48,077 bases of DNA from the IMG/VR virus record IMGVR_UViG_3300028800_000018, positions 1 through 48,077 of that record; one strand, written 5' to 3'. This document shows, piece by piece, positions 22,517 through 31,471 of this stretch. Position numbers and translations under genes: made by a program. The notes under the pieces are model-generated. The model saw only the letters and a program-made list of their open reading frames with translations. It was not told the origin of the DNA and searched no databases. Position 1 is the first letter of the stretch; each line of letters starts with the position of its first letter. The stretch comes from a virus.

Positions 22517-23008
22517 ATGGCCCTGGCGTCAAAACCCAAGACTAAAGTCAACGTCTTTTTCGTTGACGCAGCGGACGCGCACTTGGTGCGTCGGCACGCC
22601 TGGGTTTTGACGCCAGCAGGCTACGTCGCGCGCCTCTCTCGGGTGAACGGGAAGTGGGTTGGAGTTCTTCTCCACCGCGAGATTATGGGTACGCCTCCCG
22701 GTATGCAGGTCGACCATATCAACGGAATCACCTGGGACAACCGGCGCGCAAACCTGCGTAACGTAACGCCGAGCGAGAATCAGTGGAACCGCACGGCTCT
22801 TCCGAAAAACAACACAAGCGGGTATCGCGGAGTCTATTTCAGCGCGACAAACAACCGCAACCCCTGGTACGCGCAGCAGCGCTTCAAGGGAAGAACGGTT
22901 TGCTTCGGTTCATTCCCGACCCCGGAATCCGCGCACGCCGCGCTCGTTCAATGGCGTGCAGAGAATATGCCAACGAGTCAGGAGGCGTGTCATCGCACTG
23001 CTCTTTAA
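22517..23008 (+). CDS. HNH homing endonuclease with AP2 domain, 163 aa
   Basis: HNH core: LLHREIMG then VDHINGITWDNRRANLRNVT, with the D-H pair at about 66-67 and the second Asn/His at about 75-83. A C-terminal AP2-type DNA-binding domain (residues 100-150: SGYRGVYFSATNNRN, CFGSFPTPESAHAALV) follows. This is the standard free-standing HNH-AP2 homing nuclease, which cuts an allele lacking it. Base composition is visibly less GC-rich than its neighbours. Its end overlaps the start region of the next gene. Confidence 0.88.
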   Translation: MALASKPKTKVNVFFVDAADAHLVRRHAWVLTPAGYVARLSRVNGKWVGVLLHREIMGTPPGMQVDHINGITWDNRRANLRNVTPSENQWNRTALPKNNTSGYRGVYFSATNNRNPWYAQQRFKGRTVCFGSFPTPESAHAALVQWRAENMPTSQEACHRTAL

Positions 23009-24065
23009 CTATTCGGCGAATAACATCAACACGGCGGCTCTGCCCGGCGCGTACGCTGCGGTCGCCGGATCGCCGACCGTAGGCTCCGCCGATGGACCGC
23101 AGGGCATCAACACGATCCACTGCAACGGCTCCAGTAACGCCGTCTTTCTGCCGAACATCGCGATTTCGGTCAACGGGAACGGCCTCATCGTCGGCGCCGG
23201 CTTCAACGTCACCTCGTTCGGGGCGGGCTCGATCGGCCTCATGCTTATCGGCTCGAACGTCAACACGGGCGGCCTGGCCGTCTGCGTGAGCGCCGACGGT
23301 AGCATGCAGGTTACGGTGCTATACGGCAGCTACACCAACTACTCGTCGGCGTCCGGCGTCTTCACGTTCGGCAACCGGCACGAAGTCGAAATCAAAATCA
23401 GCACGTTCGCCGGCACGAACGCCGTCACGGTCTATCTCGACGGTGCGGCGGTCGCCGGTCTGACGGCGATCGACGTCGCGAACCTGCTCAACCTGCCCGA
23501 CGGATCGACGATTCACTCCGTCCTCGTCGGCGGCTCGCTCGGTATCGTGGCCGGCGGCAGCGGCGCGACTGGGACCCCCGTCGTCGTGGACTCGACGTAC
23601 GCCAACGATACGACCGGCTCGGCTCCGTGCAACGGTCCGCTCGGGCCGTGTATCTCGATTCCCATGTTCACGGCCGGCGTCGGCCAAGAGTCGGCCTGGA
23701 CGCCGAACGGCGCGACGCCCGGATGGAATTGCCTGCACGAAGTGCCGCCCGACGGCGATACGACGTACATCAGCGACAGCAACCCCGGTGACGAGGAGGC
23801 GTGTACGCTCACGGCGCCATTCGGTATCAGCGGCGTCTACGGCGTGTCGGTCATTTCCGACCAGCGCCAGGATACGGGCGGCGGCGGCCGCACGATCGAG
23901 CTCGGCGTCGGCAACGGCACGACGCGCTCGTACGGCTCGGCGTGGCCGCTCGGCACGACGTACAAGATGAACACGACGCCGTTTAGCACGAACCCGCTTA
24001 CGTCGGCTCCGTGGGTTCTTGCGGACCTGTCGACGTTGCAGGTCGCCGCTAAACTCGCGAGCTAA
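22956..24065 (+). CDS. Tail/receptor-binding-like structural protein, 350-369 aa
   Basis: The natural N-terminus appears to be IALLFNYSANNINTAAL, directly after an AGGAGG site (22980-22985), but the codon at the right distance is ATC (22992-22994); the nearest normal start is ATG 22956, inside the HNH gene. A LamG-like beta-sandwich is suggested (VTVLYGSYTNYSSASGVFTF, AVTVYLDGAAVAGL), then a Gly/Ser-rich C-terminus. Probably a virion surface protein that lost its original start on HNH insertion. Confidence 0.6.
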   Translation: MQRICQRVRRRVIALLFNYSANNINTAALPGAYAAVAGSPTVGSADGPQGINTIHCNGSSNAVFLPNIAISVNGNGLIVGAGFNVTSFGAGSIGLMLIGSNVNTGGLAVCVSADGSMQVTVLYGSYTNYSSASGVFTFGNRHEVEIKISTFAGTNAVTVYLDGAAVAGLTAIDVANLLNLPDGSTIHSVLVGGSLGIVAGGSGATGTPVVVDSTYANDTTGSAPCNGPLGPCISIPMFTAGVGQESAWTPNGATPGWNCLHEVPPDGDTTYISDSNPGDEEACTLTAPFGISGVYGVSVISDQRQDTGGGGRTIELGVGNGTTRSYGSAWPLGTTYKMNTTPFSTNPLTSAPWVLADLSTLQVAAKLAS

Positions 24066-24068
24066 CGC

Positions 24069-24677
24069 ATGAGCGGCCTCGGCCGGATCACCCAGGAGAC
24101 CGTCGAGGTCCTGGGATTCGAGCCCGGCAACGGGCGCATCACGCAACTGTACGTCGAGGCGCTCGCCCCCGTCTTCTCGACGGCGCGCGTCACGCAGGAG
24201 ACGGTCGAGGCGATTGGGCCGCAAGACAAGGCCGCGCGCGTCACGCAACTCTATCTCGAGCCGATCGGTCCGCCGGTCGGCCCGGCGCGCATCACGCAAC
24301 TTATCACCGAGGCGATCGGCCCGCCGGCCGTCGTGCCGTGCCTGCTGCCGTATCCGATCATCTTCACGGGGAACGTCTCGGGCGTCTTCTACAAGATGGA
24401 GGACATGGGCGCCGAGACGGTGCCGATCGGTATGCTCGATTCGTCCGTCATCCTCAGTAACGGCATGGACGTTGATATTGCCGCGACGCTCACCGAAGAA
24501 GAGCAGTGGATCACCTGGAACCCGCAGGCCGGCTCGCTGCAAATCGAGTTCTCGAACGGCAATCCGGTGAGCACGGTGTGGGTCGTCACGAACAAGGCGC
24601 GCTCGTCGCCGCCGTCGATCCCCGTGTGGGCAACCTCGCGGTACACGCCGCTCTGGAAGCAGCTATGTACGCCGTAG
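24069..24677 (+). CDS. Tail-associated protein with RITQ tandem repeats, 202 aa
   Basis: Residues 6-85 hold five repeats of about 16-17 residues beginning RITQ/RVTQ and ending near IGP/LAP. The C-terminal half (GVFYKMEDMGAETVPIG, WITWNPQAGSLQIEF) is beta-rich. Similar RVSQ-type repeats occur in other phage structural genes. The protein may be a fibre or spacer; repeat number could vary between strains. Confidence 0.6.
   Translation: MSGLGRITQETVEVLGFEPGNGRITQLYVEALAPVFSTARVTQETVEAIGPQDKAARVTQLYLEPIGPPVGPARITQLITEAIGPPAVVPCLLPYPIIFTGNVSGVFYKMEDMGAETVPIGMLDSSVILSNGMDVDIAATLTEEEQWITWNPQAGSLQIEFSNGNPVSTVWVVTNKARSSPPSIPVWATSRYTPLWKQLCTP
24084..24323 (+). repeat. Five tandem protein-coding repeats
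   Basis: The units start at codons for RITQ, RITQ, RVTQ, RVTQ and RITQ, alternating E-T-V-E and L-Y-V-E types, which suggests a two-unit (about 34-residue) higher-order period. The DNA shows CGCATCACGCAA- and CGCGTCACGCA-like repeats, so copy-number change by slippage is possible. Confidence 0.75.
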
Positions 24678-25051
24678 GCACCGTTCTGGAGACGCCGCAG
24701 ACCGGTCGAATCGGCTGGATCCAGCAGAACGGGCCGCCGTACTCGCAGGTCTTCAAGTGGATACCGAACAACGGCGCGCTCGTCATCACGCTCCCGGACG
24801 ACCAGCCTATCGGGTCGATCTACCTGCCGAAGCTCAATTTCGTGCTCTCGTGCAGCGCGGAACCGGTGCCGTCGAAGGGGAATCCGTTCTACGTGGCGTC
24901 GCCGCCCTCGAGCATGACGAATCCGCAGACGATTCCCATGCCGATCGGCACGACGCAGGTGACGCTTTCCGGCTCGAGCTCGTCGACGTACTACGTGTGG
25001 GCGTTCTCGGGGCTCGCACGTCTTCTCATCGGAGGTCCTAGCGCAACATGA
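24665..25051 (+). CDS. Fibre-associated beta-rich protein, 128 aa
   Basis: ATG 24665 overlaps the end of the previous gene. A beta-rich Ig/jelly-roll-like protein (ALVITLPDDQPIGSIYLPK, TTQVTLSGSSSSTYYVWAFS). Its NPFYVASPP...IPMP...VTLSG...YVWAFSG order resembles TPFYVTDGA...VPIP...VTISG...FWFYASS in the next gene, suggesting duplication. Role in receptor binding is inferred. Confidence 0.6.
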   Translation: MYAVGTVLETPQTGRIGWIQQNGPPYSQVFKWIPNNGALVITLPDDQPIGSIYLPKLNFVLSCSAEPVPSKGNPFYVASPPSSMTNPQTIPMPIGTTQVTLSGSSSSTYYVWAFSGLARLLIGGPSAT

Positions 25052-26286
25052 GCCTTCCCGAACCGACCGATTACGGCGTATCCGTCTACCCGCTAGGTCA
25101 AGCCGGGCCGCTCGGCAGCGACCAGTGGGTCGAATGGGGAGAAGCGAATCCCGGCTACGTTCCGTACACCGTTTCCTTCGTGTCGGGCCTGGCCGTCAAG
25201 AGCCTGTGGTTCCCGGCGCCGCAAGGGCCGATGAGTTTCTATGCCGGCGACAGCGCGACGGGCACGCCGTTCTACGTCACCGACGGCGCCGTGGCCGAGC
25301 TCGTGCCGATCCCCAACGACGCGCCAGTCGTCACGATCTCCGGTCCGTCGGCGATGTTTTGGTTCTACGCCTCGAGCGTGCCGTTCACGCCGTTCTCGGC
25401 CGGCACGCCGCCGGTGCTCGATATCGCCGTCATCGCGCCGATCGTCAATGAAGGCACGAGTTCCGCGCCGGTCATCGCGCTCGCGACGCCGCTCGCGGTT
25501 GCCTACGGCGGCAGCGGACAAACCGCGCCCTCGCTCATCGCCGGCGCCAACATCACGATCTCCGGCGCCTGGCCGAATCAGACGATCAACGCGACGCAGG
25601 GCGCCGGCGGTGTGCAGACGGTCAGTGCGAACGAGCCGCTCTACACGAGCGGCGGCGCGCAGAACCCGACGCTCAATCTCAGGACGCCGCTCGTTACCGG
25701 CTACGGCGGAACGGGGATTGCGAACCCGTACCTCAAAGGCGGCCTCGGCATCACCGTCAACGGAAGCCATACGATCGAGGACGCTACGTTCCAGTGGGAG
25801 CTCGAGAACACGGGCGTCCTCTCGCTCAGTCCCGGCGCGGTCACGGGCGCCGTCGTCATCGGCAGCGTAGACGGCAGCGTCAACGTCACGAACCCCGGCG
25901 GCGGCCAGGAGATCGACTTGTCGGTCGATTTCTTCGGGAGCACGCCGGTCTACGGCAAGCGGCTCGCGCTCACCGGAACGAACCCGAGCGGCACGATCAC
26001 TCTCGGGCCGTTGCCGGCGGGCACGTATCTGCTCGAGGCGTACGTCGCGGGCCTGGACGCGGCCGAAGGCACGGCCGGCGACGTCGCGACGATCTCGCTC
26101 AGTACCGGCGCGAACGGCGGCATGGACGGCTCGCAGTACACGCGCTACATCGCCTGCGCCGACGAGATCACGAGCGCCGGATCGGCGACGCCGAGCGCGA
26201 CGCTCACGTGCTCGGGCACCGTCACGGTTAACTCGCACGCCTCGGCCGCCTTCCTCGTCTTCAAAGCGACGCTCATCGGGCACTAA
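25048..26286 (+). CDS. Tail fibre-like protein, 412 aa
   Basis: The N-terminal about 110 residues resemble the preceding gene product. The middle has two fibre-type repeats with a YGGSGQ/YGGTG turn (AVAYGGSGQTAPSLIAGANI; VTGYGGTGIANPYLKGGLGI), the kind used in trimeric tail fibres. A C-terminal beta domain (SGTITLGPLPAGTYLLEAYV, TLTCSGTVTVNSHASAAFLV) could form the receptor-facing knob. It starts by ATGA overlap and ends in TAATG overlap with the nozzle-like gene. Confidence 0.65.
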   Translation: MSLPEPTDYGVSVYPLGQAGPLGSDQWVEWGEANPGYVPYTVSFVSGLAVKSLWFPAPQGPMSFYAGDSATGTPFYVTDGAVAELVPIPNDAPVVTISGPSAMFWFYASSVPFTPFSAGTPPVLDIAVIAPIVNEGTSSAPVIALATPLAVAYGGSGQTAPSLIAGANITISGAWPNQTINATQGAGGVQTVSANEPLYTSGGAQNPTLNLRTPLVTGYGGTGIANPYLKGGLGITVNGSHTIEDATFQWELENTGVLSLSPGAVTGAVVIGSVDGSVNVTNPGGGQEIDLSVDFFGSTPVYGKRLALTGTNPSGTITLGPLPAGTYLLEAYVAGLDAAEGTAGDVATISLSTGANGGMDGSQYTRYIACADEITSAGSATPSATLTCSGTVTVNSHASAAFLVFKATLIGH

Positions 26287-28268
26287 TGGCCGATACCGGA
26301 GCGCAGCTTCTCTACGGCCTGGGACCGTTCGGCGGCATGAAGCCGCACCGGCCGGGCGTCTTCAACCCCGTGCGCCCCGCGGCGCAGGGTCCGTCGGATG
26401 CGGACTCCTCGAGCTTCGTCGACGTGCAGCGCTTCCACATGGCGCTGACCGGCGGCTACGGGCGCAAGCAGTTCAAGCAGTTCGCCTCGCTCGAAAACAT
26501 CGGCGCGCTCGTGCGCTTCGACGTCGGCGCCGCGCGGCCGTACTGGATCGCGCAGGACTCCACCAGTCGGCTCAACTTTTACGACTACGCGAACGACCTC
26601 ATCACGGACCTGGGCGATATCGGGAGCACGTTCACGCTCGGCGTCGCGTGCGACGGAAACCTGTTTCTCAATAACGGCCGGCAAATGTACGTCACGCCCG
26701 ACACGTCCTATCCGGGGACGCCGCAGCAGACGCTCGCGCTCTGCGAATGGCAGTATCCCAAGTACAGCAGCACGCCGGTTCTCAATAAAGTCGACGTTCC
26801 GGCGGATGAGGAGCTCGCGCCGCAAGAATACTGGTACGCCTTCACGGTCATCGTCTCGATTCCGACGATCAACGGGAACGTCAAGCAAGAGACGGCGCCG
26901 CTCGGCGCCAACGCGCCGTACCCGTTCCACAAGAACCTTCTGCCTGCCGACGCGCCGCAGGCGGTGCAAATCTCAGGGATCGGCGGCGGCATCAACGCCG
27001 ACGGCCTCGACTATAAAATCGGGATCTACCGCCAGTCGACGAATCAGCCGGTATGGTTCTTCGTGGCCGAGACGTCGCTCTCGACGTACACCGACAGCGC
27101 CAGCGACCAGTCGATCTCGGGGAACCGGCAACTCGCCTTCTCGGGCCAGCCGCCGCCGGTCGGCCCGGACGCGACCTGGCCGATCGCCGAGTACCTCGAT
27201 CGGATGTGGGTCTTCGCGCTCGTGCAGAACGCCGCGACGCAGCAGCAGCCGCAGACGCAGATATGGTACAGCAACGTCGGGCAGGGGTGGAATTTCGACG
27301 ACGTCGCGCAAGTGCTACTGGTCGGCAACGAAAACACCTCGCCCGCGCAGGTGGGCGTGGATTATCAGGTTCCCTACGGCGAGCTTCCGGTCTCGCTCAC
27401 GAAGTTCGGCTCGCTCCTCATCGCGCAGCGTGAAGGCGACTCCTGGCTCGTCACCGGCCAAGATCAGAACACGTTCCAGGTCATCACCCTCTTCGATTCG
27501 GTCGGCAACGTCGCGCCGCTTTCGGGCGTCGTCGGGCGCGGCATCTTCGCGTGGCTGGCCGACAGCGGCTTCTGGAGTTTCGACGGATCGAACCTGACGT
27601 ATATCTCTGACGACGTCTACGAGCTCTTGCAGACGTTCACGCCCGGTACGCAGACGACGGCCGTCGGCTTCTACTGGCAAAACTATTTCTGCTGGTCGTT
27701 CCCGGAGAACAACATCACGCTCTGCTGGCACGCGCCGACGGCGCAGTGGAGCGCGCTTCCGTTCGCGCTTTCCAACGCCGCGCAGCTTCGCAGCGTCGGC
27801 TCGGACCCGACGAACGTATCGGACAGCCCGACGTACAATCAGGTCGTCGGCGTGCGGACCGGGACGAACATCATCGACTCGTGGTTTTCCGACCCCGTCT
27901 TCGACTTGGGCCTGCCGGTCGAATCCGATTGGGCCGGCCCGGCGAGCGACGTCGACACGCCGCAGTACCGCAAGACCGTGGAGTGGCTGCTGGTCGAGGC
28001 GCCCCCGCAGGACGCTTCCGTCGAGGTCATCCTCCACCGGGATCTCGACAAGAAGACGTTGCAGGGCCAGTACCAGCCGTATAGCACGACGTTCAATCTC
28101 AACGATCCGTACCCGCTGCTTCAGAAGGTGCCGCAGGAGTACGCCAACTGCACGCTCCTCTCGCTCGAGGTCAAGTTCAAGCCGAAGATCGGCGCGACGA
28201 CGCCCGTGCAGATTTGGAAGGTCGAAGCGCACGGCAAGATCGTTCGTGAGTTCGCCGTTCGTGTCTAG
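26286..28268 (+). CDS. Tail nozzle / tail tubular B-like protein, 660 aa
   Basis: A large beta-propeller-like protein with repeated blade-type segments (ALVRFDVGAARPYWIAQ, LFLNNGRQMYVTPD, SWLVTGQDQNTFQVITLF, GRGIFAWLADSGFWSFDG, QTTAVGFYWQNYFCWSFP). Length and place between fibre and internal virion genes match podovirus nozzle proteins such as T7 gp12, which cap the tail and open on host contact. Its stop overlaps the HNH gene behind it. Confidence 0.65.
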   Translation: MADTGAQLLYGLGPFGGMKPHRPGVFNPVRPAAQGPSDADSSSFVDVQRFHMALTGGYGRKQFKQFASLENIGALVRFDVGAARPYWIAQDSTSRLNFYDYANDLITDLGDIGSTFTLGVACDGNLFLNNGRQMYVTPDTSYPGTPQQTLALCEWQYPKYSSTPVLNKVDVPADEELAPQEYWYAFTVIVSIPTINGNVKQETAPLGANAPYPFHKNLLPADAPQAVQISGIGGGINADGLDYKIGIYRQSTNQPVWFFVAETSLSTYTDSASDQSISGNRQLAFSGQPPPVGPDATWPIAEYLDRMWVFALVQNAATQQQPQTQIWYSNVGQGWNFDDVAQVLLVGNENTSPAQVGVDYQVPYGELPVSLTKFGSLLIAQREGDSWLVTGQDQNTFQVITLFDSVGNVAPLSGVVGRGIFAWLADSGFWSFDGSNLTYISDDVYELLQTFTPGTQTTAVGFYWQNYFCWSFPENNITLCWHAPTAQWSALPFALSNAAQLRSVGSDPTNVSDSPTYNQVVGVRTGTNIIDSWFSDPVFDLGLPVESDWAGPASDVDTPQYRKTVEWLLVEAPPQDASVEVILHRDLDKKTLQGQYQPYSTTFNLNDPYPLLQKVPQEYANCTLLSLEVKFKPKIGATTPVQIWKVEAHGKIVREFAVRV

Positions 28269-28668
28269 TGTAAGTGAGCGCTTAGAGGGTCGTTCTACTG
28301 TGACCGCCGACGGATGCAGAGAATGGCGCGGATCTAAGATCGCGGCCGGATACGGGCAAATCTCAATTGAGGGAAAGCTGTATTACGTTCACCGCGTCGC
28401 CTTCGAGGAAGCGAATGGGCCTATCCCGGTCGGGATGATGGTGCTCCACCGCTGCGACAACCCGCCTTGCTTCGAGCCCTCTCATTTATTTCTCGGGACG
28501 GCTCGCGACAATCTACTTGACTGCCTGGAAAAGGGCCGGCGCCCGTCAAAATCAGCGTGCCCGCAGGGTCACGTCTTCACGGCTGAGACGACGCACCTGA
28601 GAAAAAGCGGGCACCGCGCGTGTCGCCAATGCGCCAGGCAGCGCGCTCGTGCTCGGCGTGCAGCATGA
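28246..28668 (+). CDS. HNH endonuclease, 135-140 aa
   Basis: The HNH_3-type core is clear: YYVHRVAFE, then VLHRCDNPPCFEPSHLFLGT, with the His, paired Cys and catalytic Asn/His in order. A C-terminal zinc-ribbon (CPQGH ... CRQC) adds DNA binding. GTG at 28246 or 28261 both overlap the nozzle gene's stop; 28261 is more likely. AT-richer and codon-atypical than neighbours, so a mobile insertion. It does not appear to interrupt a gene. Confidence 0.85.
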   Translation: MSSPFVSSVSERLEGRSTVTADGCREWRGSKIAAGYGQISIEGKLYYVHRVAFEEANGPIPVGMMVLHRCDNPPCFEPSHLFLGTARDNLLDCLEKGRRPSKSACPQGHVFTAETTHLRKSGHRACRQCARQRARARRAA

Positions 28669-29189
28669 GCAACGTCCAGCGCGTCACGCCGTACTACGTG
28701 CCGGGCGTCGGGATCGTCTACCCGACCGGCGGCGGCGCCGCAAACTCGCTCCCGGTTCGGCCGCCGGCGATCGCCAACGCCGTCGAGCTCCAAACGCTCG
28801 GCTCGAGCTCGGATAGTTTCACGGTAAACATTCCGGATATCGCGGCCGGCGCGCTGGTCGACGTTCCGTACACGTACTCGCCCGCGGGGCTCCCGGTCAA
28901 CTTTTCGCTCGTGGTCGGCGCGACGGGCATCATCGTCGCCGACGTCTTCTTTCCGACGCTGCCGACCGGGTGCGGCCTGCTCGGGTATTCCAAGAGCCTC
29001 GTCTTCGGAATCGGACCGCCGGTGAACCCCGGCTCGCCGCTATGGGTGCTCTCTGCGCGGCAGACGTACCAGGCCGCGTCGGTGCAAGGGGCCTTCCGAT
29101 TCTTCTCGCCGGCCGGGTGCTCGGCGCAGACCCTCACGGCTTCCGGTTGGATCGTCATGCTATGCAGACCGCCGACCGTCACGTCGTAG
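28665..29189 (+). CDS. Hypothetical virion protein, 174 aa
   Basis: MSNVQRVTPYYVPGVGIVYP starts at the HNH stop (ATGA). A beta-rich, low-charge protein with a Pro/Gly-rich N-terminus (TGGGAANSLPVRPPA) and strands such as DSFTVNIPDIAAGALVDVPY. Structural role likely from composition and place; no family is recognised. Confidence 0.55.
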   Translation: MSNVQRVTPYYVPGVGIVYPTGGGAANSLPVRPPAIANAVELQTLGSSSDSFTVNIPDIAAGALVDVPYTYSPAGLPVNFSLVVGATGIIVADVFFPTLPTGCGLLGYSKSLVFGIGPPVNPGSPLWVLSARQTYQAASVQGAFRFFSPAGCSAQTLTASGWIVMLCRPPTVTS

Positions 29190-29368
29190 TTCTTGTGCAG
29201 GTGCCCGAGCGACAGTGCTACCGCGCCGACGGGCATCCCAAGCGTCCGTTCTCGAGCTTCGATGAGGCGTTCGAGCAGATCGCGTCGGCCGTCGGTCGCA
29301 ACGCCAGGGCGACCCACGTGTACCGGTGCCCCGACGGGCACGGCTGGCATATCGGCAAGAACAAATAG
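29162..29368 (+). CDS. Small zinc-ribbon-like protein, 68 aa
   Basis: MQTADRHVVVLVQVPERQCY starts inside the end of the previous gene. The C-terminus VYRCPDGHGWHIGKNK matches the short C-P-x-C/H-G-WH pattern of small phage zinc-ribbon proteins, here with one Cys replaced by His or lost. FSSFDEAFEQIASAVG is a helix. Function unknown. Confidence 0.6.
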   Translation: MQTADRHVVVLVQVPERQCYRADGHPKRPFSSFDEAFEQIASAVGRNARATHVYRCPDGHGWHIGKNK

Positions 29369-29417
29369 GAGCCCCGCAATAGTGCGCGCAAACGCGCCTA
29401 GGAGGTAGAATCGCCCC

Positions 29418-29990
29418 ATGTATAACGGCATTTCGGAAGGCTACGACGGCTACGGGAACGGCGGGTACGGCTACGGCGAGGGGTACGAAGGCTCGCTGTA
29501 CGGCGGCGACCCCGGTTCGAGCGGCGGCATCAGCGGCAGCGGTCCGCCCACGATGCAGCCCGGCGGTGGTGGTAGCGGCGGCCAGCCGATTCCGCTTCCG
29601 ATCGTCGGCGGCGGCATGGGTCCAGGCCAAGGCGTTCCGGGTCCGCGGCGCTCGCCGGGCATGGCGACCGCAGGCGGCGGTGGCGCCGGCGGCGGTGCCG
29701 GAATGGGATTCAAGCCGATGCTCGCGCAGATGCTCGGCTTGGGCGGCTCGCAGCAACAGCAACCGCGTCCGCGTCCGCGCCCAGGTGGCGCCGGCGGCCA
29801 GCGCATGCACCCGCCGATCACGCGGCCCGGCATGGGATTCGGCCCGCGCCCGCAACCGCGCCCGACCCCGCAGCCGCAGCCGCCCGGCTTCAGCCCGCGT
29901 CCGATCACCGGGTTCGGCCCGCGTCCGATGCCACGGCCAGTCGCCGGCGGACCAGTCCCGGCAGGTGGCGGCCGGTCGGGGCGCATTTAG
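29418..29990 (+). CDS. Gly/Pro-rich low-complexity protein, 190 aa
   Basis: An AGGAGG site precedes MYNGISEGYDGYGNGGYGYG. The protein is almost wholly disordered: Tyr/Gly-rich N-terminus, long Gly tracts, a short helix (GFKPMLAQMLGLGG, residues 97-110), then Pro/Arg/Gln repeats (RPRPRPGG; RPQPRPTPQPQPP). Such proteins may form flexible tail or core linkers. No enzymatic role is visible. Confidence 0.6.
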   Translation: MYNGISEGYDGYGNGGYGYGEGYEGSLYGGDPGSSGGISGSGPPTMQPGGGGSGGQPIPLPIVGGGMGPGQGVPGPRRSPGMATAGGGGAGGGAGMGFKPMLAQMLGLGGSQQQQPRPRPRPGGAGGQRMHPPITRPGMGFGPRPQPRPTPQPQPPGFSPRPITGFGPRPMPRPVAGGPVPAGGGRSGRI

Positions 29991-29993
29991 CGC

Positions 29994-30410
29994 GTGCGGA
30001 TTCTCGGCGGGTACGACGTCGTTCCGTTGCAAGAAAAGGACGAGATCGTACAAACGCGGATGGATGCGTTCTATCAGCGGATCGGCGTTGCCAAACCGTG
30101 GCGCTCGCCGGCAATCCGGTGGTTCGGTTTTGCAAAAGGCGGCGCGGTTTCGCTCGTCGTCGGTATCTTTGTGAACCCGGACCGCGCGGTCGAGGTGACG
30201 GACTACTACCCTGCGCCGACGCGCGACGGCGTGCGGGCCGGGTACGTGGGCTTGCAGCTGCTCAAACTGCTCGTCGACGAGAAGATCATCCCGCGCTGGT
30301 TCGGTGGAATCGTCTTTGCGAACAAGCGCGGCCAGCAGCGCGCGGAGCACTATTTCGGCATCAAGCCGCGTAGCGTCGTCTACGTCTACGATGGAGGCGC
30401 GAGTGTCTAG
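29994..30410 (+). CDS. GNAT-like protein in the internal virion region, 138 aa
   Basis: GTG start. The order of strands and helices (FGFAKGGAVSLVVGIFVNPD, VTDYYPAPTRDGVRAGYVGL, RWFGGIVFANKRGQQRAEHY, FGIKPRSVVYVYD) fits acetyltransferase-like proteins found upstream of internal virion genes in podovirus-like phages. The acetyl-CoA-binding motif (R/Q-x-x-G-x-G/A) is not clear, so catalysis is uncertain. Confidence 0.45.
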   Translation: MRILGGYDVVPLQEKDEIVQTRMDAFYQRIGVAKPWRSPAIRWFGFAKGGAVSLVVGIFVNPDRAVEVTDYYPAPTRDGVRAGYVGLQLLKLLVDEKIIPRWFGGIVFANKRGQQRAEHYFGIKPRSVVYVYDGGASV

Positions 30411-31470
30411 TCCCCTCGACAGCGGAATCGGCGTATCCGAGTACGGCTTCCCGGCCGGCTCGAACGGCTCGGGCTCGAGCAAGCAGGGTATTTCCAGCAT
30501 GCTCGGGCCGGGTTTGGGCGGGATCGCCGATATCATTGGCGGGATCTCGGATTTCGGCCAGCAGAGCGCCCAAGACGCGGCGATGACGCAGACCGGCGAC
30601 CAGTTGCAAAAGGACCTCGGCGCGCTCACCGGCGAGGGCTCGAACCTGTACGGCAACTATGCGGCGAACGCGCAGCCCGCGCTCAACAACATCATCGGCA
30701 GCAACCCGGCGGCGATCAAAGGCTACCAGGGCGCCGCGGCGAGCGGCTACGGCAGCGAAGCGGGCTACGGCTCGCAACTTGGCGTGTCACCGTATCCGGG
30801 CCAGATCCAGAGCGAAGGCGGCCTCTTCACGTCGCTACCGTCCGGGTCGATCGAGAGCGAGCTCTCCAACGCCTCGGCGCTCGAAAACTGGCACGGCTTG
30901 CAGCCCAAGGAGCTCGGCGAGGCGACGACCGTTGCGTCCGACGCTGCCGACTCGGCCGCGCGCACGATGAAGGCGCAGATGGGTGGCGTCGCCAACCCCG
31001 GCGCGGCGTTCGAAGAGGGCCTCAACACGGCCGCGCAGGCGGGTATGCAGACCGGCGCGCAGCTTGGCTCGATGGCGCAGCAGCAAGAGCTCGGGGCCAA
31101 GGAGGCCGCGGGCCAGGAGTACGGCGCCGTCGCCGGCCAGGAGCTTCAGGAGGCCGCCGGAACCGTCGGCGCGACCGAAGCGGCCGGCTCGCAGTACGCG
31201 ACCGATCTCAGCGGCGCCGGCGCGCTGGCTGGCAACGCTGCGTCGGGTATGGCCGGGCTCTCCGAGCAAGACATTCAGGAGCTCGAGTCGGCGCTCTCGC
31301 AAGAGGGGTCGATGGCGCAGGCTGGCCTTGGCGCCCAGGAGTACGGCGCGAGCGATTGGACGTCGCTCCTCGAGCAAGAAATGGGCAACGCACAGAACCA
31401 GTCCAACCCGTTCTCGGGGATCGCCTCGGGCCTTACCTCGCTTCTGCCGCTCTTCGGTATCGCGGCCTAG
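30403..31470 (+). CDS. Internal virion (ejection) protein, 355 aa
   Basis: GTG 30403 has GGAGGCGC just upstream; ATG 30391 is an alternative. Gly/Ala/Gln-rich and helical, with a hydrophobic Gly-rich segment (GPGLGGIADIIGGISDFGQQ, near 32-52) and long amphipathic Ala/Gln helices (AAQAGMQTGAQLGSMAQQQE). This resembles T7 gp14-type ejection proteins that enter the host envelope during DNA transfer. Assignment is by composition and order. Confidence 0.6.
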   Translation: MSSPLDSGIGVSEYGFPAGSNGSGSSKQGISSMLGPGLGGIADIIGGISDFGQQSAQDAAMTQTGDQLQKDLGALTGEGSNLYGNYAANAQPALNNIIGSNPAAIKGYQGAAASGYGSEAGYGSQLGVSPYPGQIQSEGGLFTSLPSGSIESELSNASALENWHGLQPKELGEATTVASDAADSAARTMKAQMGGVANPGAAFEEGLNTAAQAGMQTGAQLGSMAQQQELGAKEAAGQEYGAVAGQELQEAAGTVGATEAAGSQYATDLSGAGALAGNAASGMAGLSEQDIQELESALSQEGSMAQAGLGAQEYGASDWTSLLEQEMGNAQNQSNPFSGIASGLTSLLPLFGIAA

Positions 31471-31471
31471 C

